NCBI RefSeq assembly: GCF_022829605.1
Contig: NZ_JAKSYD010000175.1
Coordinates: 1 to 48,205 of the forward strand
Origin: Methylobacterium sp. E-065
GTDB taxonomy: Bacteria; Pseudomonadota; Alphaproteobacteria; Rhizobiales; Beijerinckiaceae
DNA: 48,205 nt
Reading direction: 5' to 3'
Position 1 is the stretch's first letter; each line of letters opens with the position of its first letter. Both the position numbers and the translations under genes were made by a program. The notes under the pieces are model-generated. The model ran no database searches, had not been told where the DNA came from, and saw only the letters and a list, made by a program, of their open reading frames with translations. Shown one piece after another: positions 30,727 to 38,682 of this stretch.

Positions 30727-31722
30727 CTACCCCTGCCCGTAGGCGCGGGCGACGAGCCGCATCGTGTGAAGGTCGCGGGACGCCGCGTACGCAGCCCGTT
30801 CCTCGGGCCGGCGCAGGGCCGAGCCGAAGGCGCGCACCTGCTCGGTGAACGGCGAGCTGTCGGCGTCGAAGGCGAGCGGCTCCGCGCGGCCGCTGGTGCC
30901 GTCGATGAAGGTCAGCGACCCACCGGCGGTCTGGCCCATCGTGTTCTCAGCCACGAGCATCCCCTTCGTGCCGACCACCTCCAGGCGGCGGCGGGGCAGC
31001 GCGTTGGGGCAATTGTAGGCGACGTGCAGGCTCGCCAGTGCACCGCCCGCGGTCTGCCCGATCAGCAGGGCACCGTCGTCGACTGCGTAATCCTGGGCCT
31101 TGATCTGGGTCAGGGCCGCGATGGTGGTGATCGGCTCGCCCGTCAGGAAATCCACGAGATCGATCCCGTGCGGCGCGAGGTCCATCAGCGCGCCGCCCCC
31201 GGCCTGGGCGGCGTCGATCCGCCAGTTCGGCTGACCGGCCTCCGACCAGTCGCGTCCGAGCCAGCAGGCGTAGACGATCCGCACGGCCGTCACCGTTCCC
31301 AGCCGCCCGGCCTCGACCTGAGCACGGATCATCCGGTGTGCCGGGTGGTGCCGCTGATCGAACGCCGTCCCGTAGAAGATTTTTTGGGATTCGACCGCCC
31401 GGGCGATGGCGTCCGCGTCAGCGAGGGTGGCGGCCATGGGCTTCTCGCACAGCACCGCTTTGCCTGCGGCGGCCAGCGCCTCGACGGCGCCGCGGTGCAG
31501 ATGGTTCGGCGTCGCCACGTAGACCGCCTCGACCTCGGGCTCGGCGATCAGGCCGGCGAGGTCGGCATGCCCCCGGGCGCCCGCCTGCTCAGCCGCCGCG
31601 CGACTTGTCGGATCCGGATCACAGACCGCGATCAGACGATGGCCGGCGGCTCGGATGCCGGGCTCCATGTAGTCGCGGGCAACCCAGCCGTAGCCGACGA
31701 TGCCCCAGCCGACCGCGTCCAT
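30727..31722 (-). CDS. Gfo/Idh/MocA family oxidoreductase
   Basis: A 331-residue NAD(P)-dependent dehydrogenase of the family that includes myo-inositol 2-dehydrogenase. The Rossmann motif GIVGYGWVARDY is at the N-terminus, followed by VYVATPNHLHRGAVEALAAG and the family motif CEKPMA; GGGALMDLAPHGIDLVDFL carries the catalytic Asp-x-x-x-His arrangement. The ATG shares one base with the stop of the methyltransferase gene (TGATG), with GGAG eight bases before it; a GTG one codon earlier is also possible. Context suggests a cyclitol substrate. Confidence 0.88.
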   Translation of the reverse strand: MDAVGWGIVGYGWVARDYMEPGIRAAGHRLIAVCDPDPTSRAAAEQAGARGHADLAGLIAEPEVEAVYVATPNHLHRGAVEALAAAGKAVLCEKPMAATLADADAIARAVESQKIFYGTAFDQRHHPAHRMIRAQVEAGRLGTVTAVRIVYACWLGRDWSEAGQPNWRIDAAQAGGGALMDLAPHGIDLVDFLTGEPITTIAALTQIKAQDYAVDDGALLIGQTAGGALASLHVAYNCPNALPRRRLEVVGTKGMLVAENTMGQTAGGSLTFIDGTSGRAEPLAFDADSSPFTEQVRAFGSALRRPEERAAYAASRDLHTMRLVARAYGQG

Positions 31723-32903
31723 CACCAGCGCTCCGGCAAGTCAACGAACTCGCGGACGCGGACGCGCTGCGTTTCCGGCGCATCCAGGGCGCCCTCGAAG
31801 GTCAGATGCTCGGGGCCGGCGGAGTGCAGTGGATAGGTGGCACGGGGAGCGTATTCCGCCTGGTAGCGCTCCGAGGGCCAGCGGATGGCGTAGCCATCGC
31901 CCTCCGGCGCGTAGAGCGGATTCAGACGCAGCACGGTGCCGGGCTTCGGCAAGGTGAGGCCGTCGACCAGTGCGCGGGGCGCCGGTCGCATCCCGGGTCC
32001 GCACACAACCGAAAAGGCTTCGCAGGTCCGCAGGGCGGTGGGCTCCCGCGGCGCCGGTGCCCGGACCTCGACGAGCGCCCGCGTCAGCTCCGCATCGTCG
32101 TACACGAGGGCGTCGGGGAAGAGGTCCGCGATCTCCTCGGCGGTGACCGCCCGTCCGGCCGAGAAGCCCGGGCAGTCGCGATTGTGGATATGGCTCAGCG
32201 CCAACCAGCCGTCGTCACCGGCGTTCTGGCGCAGGCATTCGAGCAGGACCGCCTTGTCGTCGAGGAAGTAGAAGGCATCGTTGCAGGCAACGAGATCGAC
32301 CGGCGCACCCGGGATCGGCCAATGGGCTGAGCCGGCATCGAAGCAGACGAGCTGCGCCGTCTCACCGACGACCCAGTGGCGCGCGACCCACAGCTTGGCG
32401 AAGACCACGTCGGCCCCCGAGACCTTGCAACCGCGCCGCTGCAGCTCGCGCAGATAGTGGCCGATGCCGCAGGCGAATTCGAAGACGCAGATGGGATCGT
32501 TCCAGTGCGCCTCCAGCAGCGACAGACCGGCCAGGAAGGTCGGATCGCTCCAGCGATGCAGGAAATAATCGCCAACGCGGCCCCAGCCGAGACCGTGCAC
32601 AGCATCGCGCAGGGTAGCGGTACGCCGATCCTTGATGAGCTGGATGATCCCGGCAGGGTCGGCGGGCGGGCCGTTCCACCAATCGTCCTGATCGACCAGC
32701 AGGGCGGCCAGCGCTTCATCGGCCTCGCCCGCGTCGAGATGGGCCAGGACCCGCTCGACCAGCGCCTCGCGGTTCACGCGCAGGTACGGGATCCCGTCGA
32801 TCACGGGCCAGCGCGCACCCGTTCCCGCGTCCCGCAGGGCATGCGGGCCGTCGGCCTTCAACGGATTGCCGGTCTGCGGCGAGGTGAGTTCGAACGGGAT
32901 CAT
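31722..32903 (-). CDS. SAM-dependent methyltransferase with Trm112-like N-terminus
   Basis: A 393-residue class I methyltransferase. The N-terminal 45 residues (LTSPQTGNPLKADGPHALRD, then WPVIDGIPYLRV) resemble the Trm112-type zinc-ribbon domain but lack its cysteines. The SAM-binding motif VFEFACGIGHYLRELQRRGC is near residue 140, followed by an acidic strand-2 end (SGADVVF) and DLVACNDAFYFLDD. Substrate is unknown; O- or N-methylation of the cluster product is the inference. It ends in a one-base overlap with the oxidoreductase gene. Confidence 0.82.
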   Translation of the reverse strand: MIPFELTSPQTGNPLKADGPHALRDAGTGARWPVIDGIPYLRVNREALVERVLAHLDAGEADEALAALLVDQDDWWNGPPADPAGIIQLIKDRRTATLRDAVHGLGWGRVGDYFLHRWSDPTFLAGLSLLEAHWNDPICVFEFACGIGHYLRELQRRGCKVSGADVVFAKLWVARHWVVGETAQLVCFDAGSAHWPIPGAPVDLVACNDAFYFLDDKAVLLECLRQNAGDDGWLALSHIHNRDCPGFSAGRAVTAEEIADLFPDALVYDDAELTRALVEVRAPAPREPTALRTCEAFSVVCGPGMRPAPRALVDGLTLPKPGTVLRLNPLYAPEGDGYAIRWPSERYQAEYAPRATYPLHSAGPEHLTFEGALDAPETQRVRVREFVDLPERW

Positions 32904-32980
32904 GGCTCTCTGGACCGACCGGGCAGATGGGCCACCGGGTCCGGCGATCAAGGCAACAGATGCGATCAAGGTAGAGGCGA

Positions 32981-33910
32981 TCAAGGAATGCGCATGTCGG
33001 CGAGGACGCGATCGTGGAAGCCCTTCACGGGGCCGGCATGGACCAGCTCCCACTCGTCGAGCACCATCCCCATGGTGGTCGAGGCGCCGCGCAGGTGCTG
33101 GGCGATCTGGAGCACCCGGTCGATGCAGTCCGCCGCATGGAAGGCACGCCCCTCCCCGGTGGCATCATCCGGTAGGACCGCGCGGGCGCGCTCGACCTGG
33201 GTTCGAAGGGGCTCGTCGAGTTCGGCGAGCGCCCAGGCCGTGGTGGTGGCCATGATCGGCCCGAGATGGTCGCCGAGCAGCATCTCGCCGGTGAAGCCGG
33301 CATCCGGCATGGCGGCGTTGTGGAAATGGTGGGCCATCGCGGCCAGGAACACGGTGCCGGGATCGGCCCGATAGAACGGGCTTAGGCACACGCCGTAAGC
33401 CGCCACGATCAGGCAATGCTCGGCGTGGTTCTCCGGCGGCTCCAGCAGGATGCGGGCACGACCGGGGCAGGTGACGCCGGCTCGTGGCTGTTGCGCCAAG
33501 GCAGCGACGAAGCCCGGGAGGGAACCGAACGCGGCCTGCGGACCCGGAGCGAGCCGCGCCCGCAGGCGGGCCCGTAGATCCGAATCGAGTTCGCCGGTCA
33601 CGGCGTCGAAGCCCGCAATCAGCACCGCGGACGCCGCCTCTTCCGTCAGGCCGGCCGCGGTCAGGAAGGCCGCGTCCAGGTCACAGAGACGGGTGGCCGC
33701 GAGTGTGATGGCGGTGATGTCGAGAGCGACGTCGTCGGGCGAGGCACCACCGGTGAGACGCCCCCACCCCTGCGCGAACAGCCGCTCCGCAATCGAGCCG
33801 GTACGGCCCGCGGAGCGCACGCGCTTGAGGTCGTTCATTTCAATGAGAAGATCGCGCAAAGCTTCCGGCGCGGCGACGCCGGACTGCGGCGGGTAGGTCT
33901 CGCTTGGCAT
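32981..33910 (-). CDS. HD-domain-like protein with modified metal motif
   Basis: A 309-residue, mostly helical protein. ENHAEHC, AAMAHHFHNAAMPD and GDHLGPIM are placed like the metal-binding motifs of HD-domain phosphohydrolases, but the central His-Asp pair reads as HHFHN. HD proteins are usually phosphohydrolases; myo-inositol oxygenase is a di-iron relative. Either a phosphatase acting on an inositol phosphate or an oxygenase would fit the context; neither can be proven from sequence. It is 77 bp upstream of the methyltransferase gene. Confidence 0.6.
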   Translation of the reverse strand: MPSETYPPQSGVAAPEALRDLLIEMNDLKRVRSAGRTGSIAERLFAQGWGRLTGGASPDDVALDITAITLAATRLCDLDAAFLTAAGLTEEAASAVLIAGFDAVTGELDSDLRARLRARLAPGPQAAFGSLPGFVAALAQQPRAGVTCPGRARILLEPPENHAEHCLIVAAYGVCLSPFYRADPGTVFLAAMAHHFHNAAMPDAGFTGEMLLGDHLGPIMATTTAWALAELDEPLRTQVERARAVLPDDATGEGRAFHAADCIDRVLQIAQHLRGASTTMGMVLDEWELVHAGPVKGFHDRVLADMRIP

Positions 33911-33982
33911 CTTCTCTTTCGACCGAATGAGGCTTGTACGCCCTCACAGGCAGCTCGAACGAAGGTTCATTTGAACGCTGGT

Positions 33983-34006
33983 TCCCTCTCCCGTTCGGGA
34001 GAGGGA
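33983..34006. repeat. Perfect hairpin downstream of ino1
   Basis: TCCCTCTCCC, loop GTTC, GGGAGAGGGA: a perfect 10-bp stem about 100 bp past the ino1 stop. It has no T-run on either strand, so it is not a standard intrinsic terminator, but it may attenuate transcription between ino1 and the HD-protein gene, or be a remnant of a dispersed repeat. Confidence 0.6.
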
Positions 34007-34104
34007 GTCGGTTGCGGCCCGTCATCGACACTGTGGCCGCCACTGGATCATACCGTTTTCCTTCGCGCGCCCGCAGCGGCGATCGAAAGACTTAGCGATA
34101 TGCC

Positions 34105-35295
34105 TCAGTGCACGCCCAGCCAGTCGTGCAGCATCTTCTCCTGCTTGCCGAAGGCATGCTCCGGCCCGCGGCCGTTCTTGACCATCGGGGCCTTGAAGAA
34201 CGTGGAGAGCTGCTCCTGCACACCGCCGTCGCCGCGGGTGTGGGCGAGGTCGAGCACGCGGGCGATCTCGATCACCAGCGGCGCCGCCAGAATCGAGTCC
34301 TTGCAGAGGAAGTTCACCTTCACCTGCATCCGCTGACCCATGAAGCCGGTGACGTCGATGTTGTCCCAGGCTTCCTTGTCGTCGCCGCGCGGGCGGTAAT
34401 AGTGGATGTGCACGAGGTGGTCCTCGACCGGGTAGCCGAGGATCGAGTCGAGCACGGTGCCCTTGGTGTTCAGCTTCGACTGGAGCGAGTTCGGATCGTT
34501 CAGGGCGAGGCCGTCGCGATTGCCGAGGATGTTGGTCGAGAACCAGCCGTCGACGTGCAGCGCGCGGGCCTTGAAGGCGGGGGCGAGCACGGTCTTCATC
34601 ATGGTCTGGCCAGTCTTGCCGTCCTTGCCGGCGACCGGCACGTTCAGCTCCTTGGCGAGTTCGAGGAGCGCCGGAACATCGGCGGCCACGCTCGGGGTGA
34701 AGTTGGCGTACGGGATGCCGCTCTTGATCGCCGCGTAGGCGTAGAGCATCGCGGGCGAGATCGCCTCGTCGCTCGAATCCAGGCCCTTCTCGAAGGCCTC
34801 GGTCGAGTTCAGGGTCGGGTCGTTCAGGTCGGGCCAGCGCTCCGTCGAGGCGAGGTTCACCACGACCACGTCGTCGAGGTTGCTCTCCTTCTGGAAGCGC
34901 CGCAGGTCGTTGGCGATGACCGAGACCGCCTCACGGTGGTCCTTGGCGACGATGCGGTTCTGGCCGTCGATATTCTTGCAAAACTTGGCGCTGCCGACCG
35001 CCGGCCAGGGCGTGATGCCCTTCAGGGCACCGGCGCCGTCCTCGATGTCGTCCTTCGACAGGACGCCGTGGCCGCTCGCGGCGGTGGCGAGATCGTCGCC
35101 GTTCAGGTCCCATCCGCCGAAGACGAGGTCCTTGTAATCGGCCAAGCCCGCTACGGAGAGGCCGGCGAGCGGGAGCCCGTCGAGCCGGTTCGAACCGGAT
35201 TTGATCATTTCGATACCGGCGATGGCGGTGGTGGCGACGGCGCCACCCATGCCAACGAACGCGACACCGACGCGGCGACCGGACTGCATGCTCAT
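34105..35295 (-). CDS. ino1: Inositol-3-phosphate synthase
   Basis: A 396-residue NAD-dependent cyclase that converts glucose 6-phosphate to inositol 3-phosphate, the only known route to inositol de novo. Diagnostic are the NAD loop VAFVGMGGAVATTAIAGIE, TPSVAADVPALLELA, PVAGKDGKTGQTMMKT and NILGNRDGLALNDP, with LCKDSILAAPLVIEIAR near the C-terminus. Length is normal for bacterial enzymes. Start at ATG 35295 or 35289. It heads the minus-strand cluster; a 194-bp gap with a hairpin separates it from the next gene. The enzyme is more common in actinobacteria and archaea than in alphaproteobacteria. Confidence 0.93.
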   Translation of the reverse strand: MSMQSGRRVGVAFVGMGGAVATTAIAGIEMIKSGSNRLDGLPLAGLSVAGLADYKDLVFGGWDLNGDDLATAASGHGVLSKDDIEDGAGALKGITPWPAVGSAKFCKNIDGQNRIVAKDHREAVSVIANDLRRFQKESNLDDVVVVNLASTERWPDLNDPTLNSTEAFEKGLDSSDEAISPAMLYAYAAIKSGIPYANFTPSVAADVPALLELAKELNVPVAGKDGKTGQTMMKTVLAPAFKARALHVDGWFSTNILGNRDGLALNDPNSLQSKLNTKGTVLDSILGYPVEDHLVHIHYYRPRGDDKEAWDNIDVTGFMGQRMQVKVNFLCKDSILAAPLVIEIARVLDLAHTRGDGGVQEQLSTFFKAPMVKNGRGPEHAFGKQEKMLHDWLGVH

Positions 35296-35729
35296 TGGAA
35301 AAAGTTGTCCTTGTGGGGACGCGGGTGGCGTCTTGAAGGGTCCGTCGCGGGACGGAAAGTTCACCCCCCCGGGGTCGTACCTAACTGGCTCACCGCTGCG
35401 GCGTTCCAAGCCAAATGCGACAACGTTGCCCCTTCATGACACGTATTTCGCGAGAGCAGACGGTGCTCTCAGCGCGAGACAACACGCCAAAACAAGACCT
35501 TGGCGCCGCCGACAATCGTGACGGATCGGGAGCGGTTCCGACTGGGGTTGCGGCGGTCCGCGTCCTTAAGGCGCCCCTAAAGCGAACGGTTAACCCTTCG
35601 TTGACCGTGCCACGCTTGGATCACGGCGTCGTCCCATTCTGGTCACGGCCGGCGCCGATACGGCCGCCGATCAAAGGAGCCCGGCCACAAGAATCTGGGC
35701 CGACGCAAGGACCGATCTGAGAAGGACCA
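35296..35729. promoter_or_regulatory. Divergent promoter region of ino1 and the lytic transglycosylase gene
   Basis: These 434 bp contain no convincing gene. TTAA-N7-TTGA at 35590-35604 comes close to the CtrA consensus TTAA-N7-TTAA and lies about 125 bp before the transglycosylase start. I could not define -35/-10 elements for ino1. AAGGA precedes the ATG pair at 35730/35733. Confidence 0.4.
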
Positions 35730-37034
35730 ATGATGGGGGTTTTCCCGGAGCCGGCGCATCGCGCCGACGACGTGAGTCGACTCGTGCCGAACGCGAGCCG
35801 TTTCGAGATTGAAGCCGTGGCGTGGCTGCCGCGGGCCGGCCGTGGGATACGGTGCCGGTCGGACCGCCGCTCGGGCCGGGACCGGCTTCGCCAGGTCTCG
35901 GGGACGCTGGCCCTGGGTCTCGTGGCCGGGTTCGGATTACCGCAGGCCGCCTTCGCGCCCGCCTATTTCGCCCCCGCCGCCCAGGCTCACGACCGGGTCG
36001 ACACCAGCCCGCGCGCGGCCCAGGTCCTCGCGGCACAGACACCGGCGCCGGAAGCCGTGGCACCGGAGCTCTCGGCCCAGGACATGGCCCTGCGCTCGAC
36101 GCTCGATCAGGATCTGTCGCTGGACCTGCAACAGCAGGATGCCGCGACCGATGCCGCGCTCCGGTGGAATGGTCTGCCGGTGCCGGAGCAGGAGCCTGCG
36201 ACGACCGCGCTGATCCAGGACGAACTCGCCGCCCTTCCGCGGGTGACGCAGGAGCAAGGCTCCGACGCCGTGCGGTTCGGCGAGCGCTCCGTGCCGCGCA
36301 AGGTGGTCGACACGATCGTGAAGGCCTCCGACCAGGCAGGCGTCGATCCCGTCTACATGATGGCGCTGGCCGACAAGGAGTCGAGCTTCGAAACGGACGC
36401 CAAGGCCGCGACCTCCTCGGCGCAGGGTCTGTTCCAGTTCGTCGCCCGGACGTGGCTGGAGATGATCCGCGATTACGGCGCCCGCTACGGGCTCGCCGAG
36501 GAGGCCGCCGCCGTGAAGGGCCGGGGCTCCGCGATCACGGTCGCCGGCACCATGCGGGCGCGGGTGCTCGGCCTGCGCAACGATCCGCGCGTGGCGGCCC
36601 TGATGGCGGCCGAACTGATCAAGCGCGATCGCGAGCGGATCGAGGCCCGGGTCGGCCGGGCGCTGACCACGACCGAGCTCTACCTCGCGCATTTCCTCGG
36701 CACGGCGAGCGCCGGGCGCTTCCTCTCGCTCTCATCCGAGAAGCCCGACGAGGTGGCCGGCCGTGCCTTCCGCAGTGCCGCCCGGGCCAATCGCAGCCTG
36801 TTCACCGAGGCGGACGGCGGCAAGCGTCGCAGCCTGACCGTCTCCGAGCTGCACGACCGGCTCGACGGCATGATCGACCGGCGGCTCAACCGCTACCAGG
36901 GCGTCGCCGCGGTGGCGGAGGCCCTCGACAAGGCACCGGCGCAGACCGACATTGCCACCAGTGAGGACGCTGGCCAAGCGGCCACCACCCGTCGCGTCGA
37001 GGTGACGGAGGCGTTGCCGCCCGACGGGGTGTGA
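35730..37034 (+). CDS. Lytic transglycosylase (SLT domain) protein
   Basis: A 434-residue protein. After a basic N-terminus with a hydrophobic segment (TLALGLVAGFGLPQAAFAPA) and a low-complexity linker, residues about 190-290 form an SLT domain: ADKESSFETDAKAATSSAQG with the catalytic Glu and LFQFVARTWLEMIRDYG. Lytic transglycosylases cleave peptidoglycan to 1,6-anhydroMurNAc products in the periplasm. The C-terminal 100 residues are charged and not assigned. Two ATG codons (35730, 35733) follow AAGGA. Its stop lies 13 bp from the convergent emrB stop. Confidence 0.85.
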   Translation: MMGVFPEPAHRADDVSRLVPNASRFEIEAVAWLPRAGRGIRCRSDRRSGRDRLRQVSGTLALGLVAGFGLPQAAFAPAYFAPAAQAHDRVDTSPRAAQVLAAQTPAPEAVAPELSAQDMALRSTLDQDLSLDLQQQDAATDAALRWNGLPVPEQEPATTALIQDELAALPRVTQEQGSDAVRFGERSVPRKVVDTIVKASDQAGVDPVYMMALADKESSFETDAKAATSSAQGLFQFVARTWLEMIRDYGARYGLAEEAAAVKGRGSAITVAGTMRARVLGLRNDPRVAALMAAELIKRDRERIEARVGRALTTTELYLAHFLGTASAGRFLSLSSEKPDEVAGRAFRSAARANRSLFTEADGGKRRSLTVSELHDRLDGMIDRRLNRYQGVAAVAEALDKAPAQTDIATSEDAGQAATTRRVEVTEALPPDGV

Positions 37035-37047
37035 CGGTCGTTCCGCC

Positions 37048-38682
37048 TCAATGCCCCGCCGGCGCCCCGCCCCCGAGCCTGACGCTTTTCAAGCTCAGCG
37101 CGATCGGCACTGCGCAGGCGGCCACCAGTCCGAGCACCCAGAACACGTCGATATACGCCCAGTAGGCGACCTCTGTGCTCAGCACGCTGCCGATCCACGC
37201 GGTCGCTTGGTTCTGCGCCTCGACGCCGACATAGCCGTGCTCGGAGAAGTACTGCGTCGCACGCCGCATCGTCTCCTGATAGGCGGGCTCGGCCGGGTTG
37301 ATGTTCTCGACCAGCCGGCTCTGATGGAACTGGCTCCGGTAGGCCAGAATGTTCTGGGCCAGTGAGACGCCCATCGAGCCGCCGACGTTGCGGGCGACGT
37401 TGATCAGCGCCGAGGCCTGATCGGTCTGGTCCTTGCGGATGCCCTCGTAGGAGGCCGAGGTGATCGACAGGAACACCATCGGCAGGCCGATGCCGATCCA
37501 GACCCGCGACCATGCGAAGAACGCGAAGGTCGTGGTGCCGCTGATCCGCGTCAGGTCGTACATCCCGAGCGCCACGATGGTCATGCCGGCAGCGATCAGC
37601 CATTTCGGCTGCACGTAAGCCGAGACGCGCCCGGTCAGGAACATCATCACCACCGTGACGATGCCGCCGGGGCCCAGGACGAGGCCCGACAGGGTCGCGG
37701 TGTAGCCGTAATATTCCTGCGTGATCTGCGGGATGAACTGCGTGGTCGAGATCAGGATCGCGCCGGTGAACATCATCACCACGAAGCAGGATCCGAACTG
37801 ACGGTTGCCGATGAGCCGAAGGTCGACGGCCGGATTCTTGGCCTTCAGCAGCCACGGGATCATGGCGACGAACGAGACCACCATCAGCACGCCGGATACG
37901 TTCATCAACGTCGAGGTGCCGAACCAGTCCTTCCGCTGACCCTCGTCGAGGATCACCTCGAGCGAGCCCAGGAACACGGCGACCAGCAGGAAGCCAACGA
38001 TGTCGAAGCGGATGCCCTTGCGCACCAGGGCGCGCCGCTCCTTCTTGGCCGCGTCGCTATCCTCGATCAGCCAGTACATCAGTCCGAGGGCGAGCACGCC
38101 GACGGGTCCGTTGATCAGGAAGCACCAGTGCCAGGAGGCGTTGTCGGACAGCCAGCCGCCGAGCGTCGGGCCGATCACCGGCGCGACCACGATGGCGACG
38201 CCGTAGAGCGCGAAGGCCTGCCCCCGCTTCTCGGGCGGGAAGGAATCCGCCAGGATCGACTGTGCGAGCGGTGCCATGCCGCCACCGCCGAGCCCCTGCA
38301 GCACGCGGAAGAACAGGAGCGATTCCAGGCTCCAGGCGAAGCCGCACAGGATCGACGAGATCGTGAACAGCCCCACCGACCACATGAAGAAGGCCTTGCG
38401 GCCGTAGCGTTTGGCCAGAAAGCTTGAGGCCGTCAGCGTGATCGCGTTGGCCACGAGGTAGCTCGTCACCACCCAGGCCGCCTCGTCGGGACCGACCGCA
38501 AGGCCGCCCGAAATGTAACGGAGCGCGACATTGGCGATGGTGGTGTCGAGCACCTCCATGAAGGTCGCCAGCGCCACGACGCCCGCGATCAGCCAGGGAT
38601 TGTGGCCGCCCGGCGCCTTGCCGGAGGACGACTTGCCCCCGGTGGACTTGTTCGAGGCGGACTTGCCAGCCACGGGGCTCAC
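37048..38682 (-). CDS. emrB: DHA2 family MFS multidrug transporter, EmrB-like
   Basis: A 544-residue proton-driven exporter with 14 membrane segments expected. Signatures are FMEVLDTTIANVAL in helix 1 (motif D1), LAKRYGRKAFFMWSVGLF (motif A) and GVAIVVAPVIGPTLGGWLSD (motif C). The N-terminal 25 residues are Ser/Gly/Lys-rich and unlike the rest. It starts with GTG overlapping the emrA stop as GTGA, so the membrane-fusion protein and the pump are translationally coupled. Likely role: efflux of hydrophobic toxic compounds. No regulator gene is adjacent. Confidence 0.92.
   Translation of the reverse strand: MSPVAGKSASNKSTGGKSSSGKAPGGHNPWLIAGVVALATFMEVLDTTIANVALRYISGGLAVGPDEAAWVVTSYLVANAITLTASSFLAKRYGRKAFFMWSVGLFTISSILCGFAWSLESLLFFRVLQGLGGGGMAPLAQSILADSFPPEKRGQAFALYGVAIVVAPVIGPTLGGWLSDNASWHWCFLINGPVGVLALGLMYWLIEDSDAAKKERRALVRKGIRFDIVGFLLVAVFLGSLEVILDEGQRKDWFGTSTLMNVSGVLMVVSFVAMIPWLLKAKNPAVDLRLIGNRQFGSCFVVMMFTGAILISTTQFIPQITQEYYGYTATLSGLVLGPGGIVTVVMMFLTGRVSAYVQPKWLIAAGMTIVALGMYDLTRISGTTTFAFFAWSRVWIGIGLPMVFLSITSASYEGIRKDQTDQASALINVARNVGGSMGVSLAQNILAYRSQFHQSRLVENINPAEPAYQETMRRATQYFSEHGYVGVEAQNQATAWIGSVLSTEVAYWAYIDVFWVLGLVAACAVPIALSLKSVRLGGGAPAGH

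Noticed and set aside
34108..35439. A 443-codon plus-strand frame opposite ino1.
   Set aside because: It is the complement of a well-conserved enzyme and shows no domain of its own.
35415..35720. A 101-codon plus-strand frame in the ino1/transglycosylase intergenic region.
   Set aside because: No ribosome site, low-complexity composition, and it occupies what must be promoter DNA.
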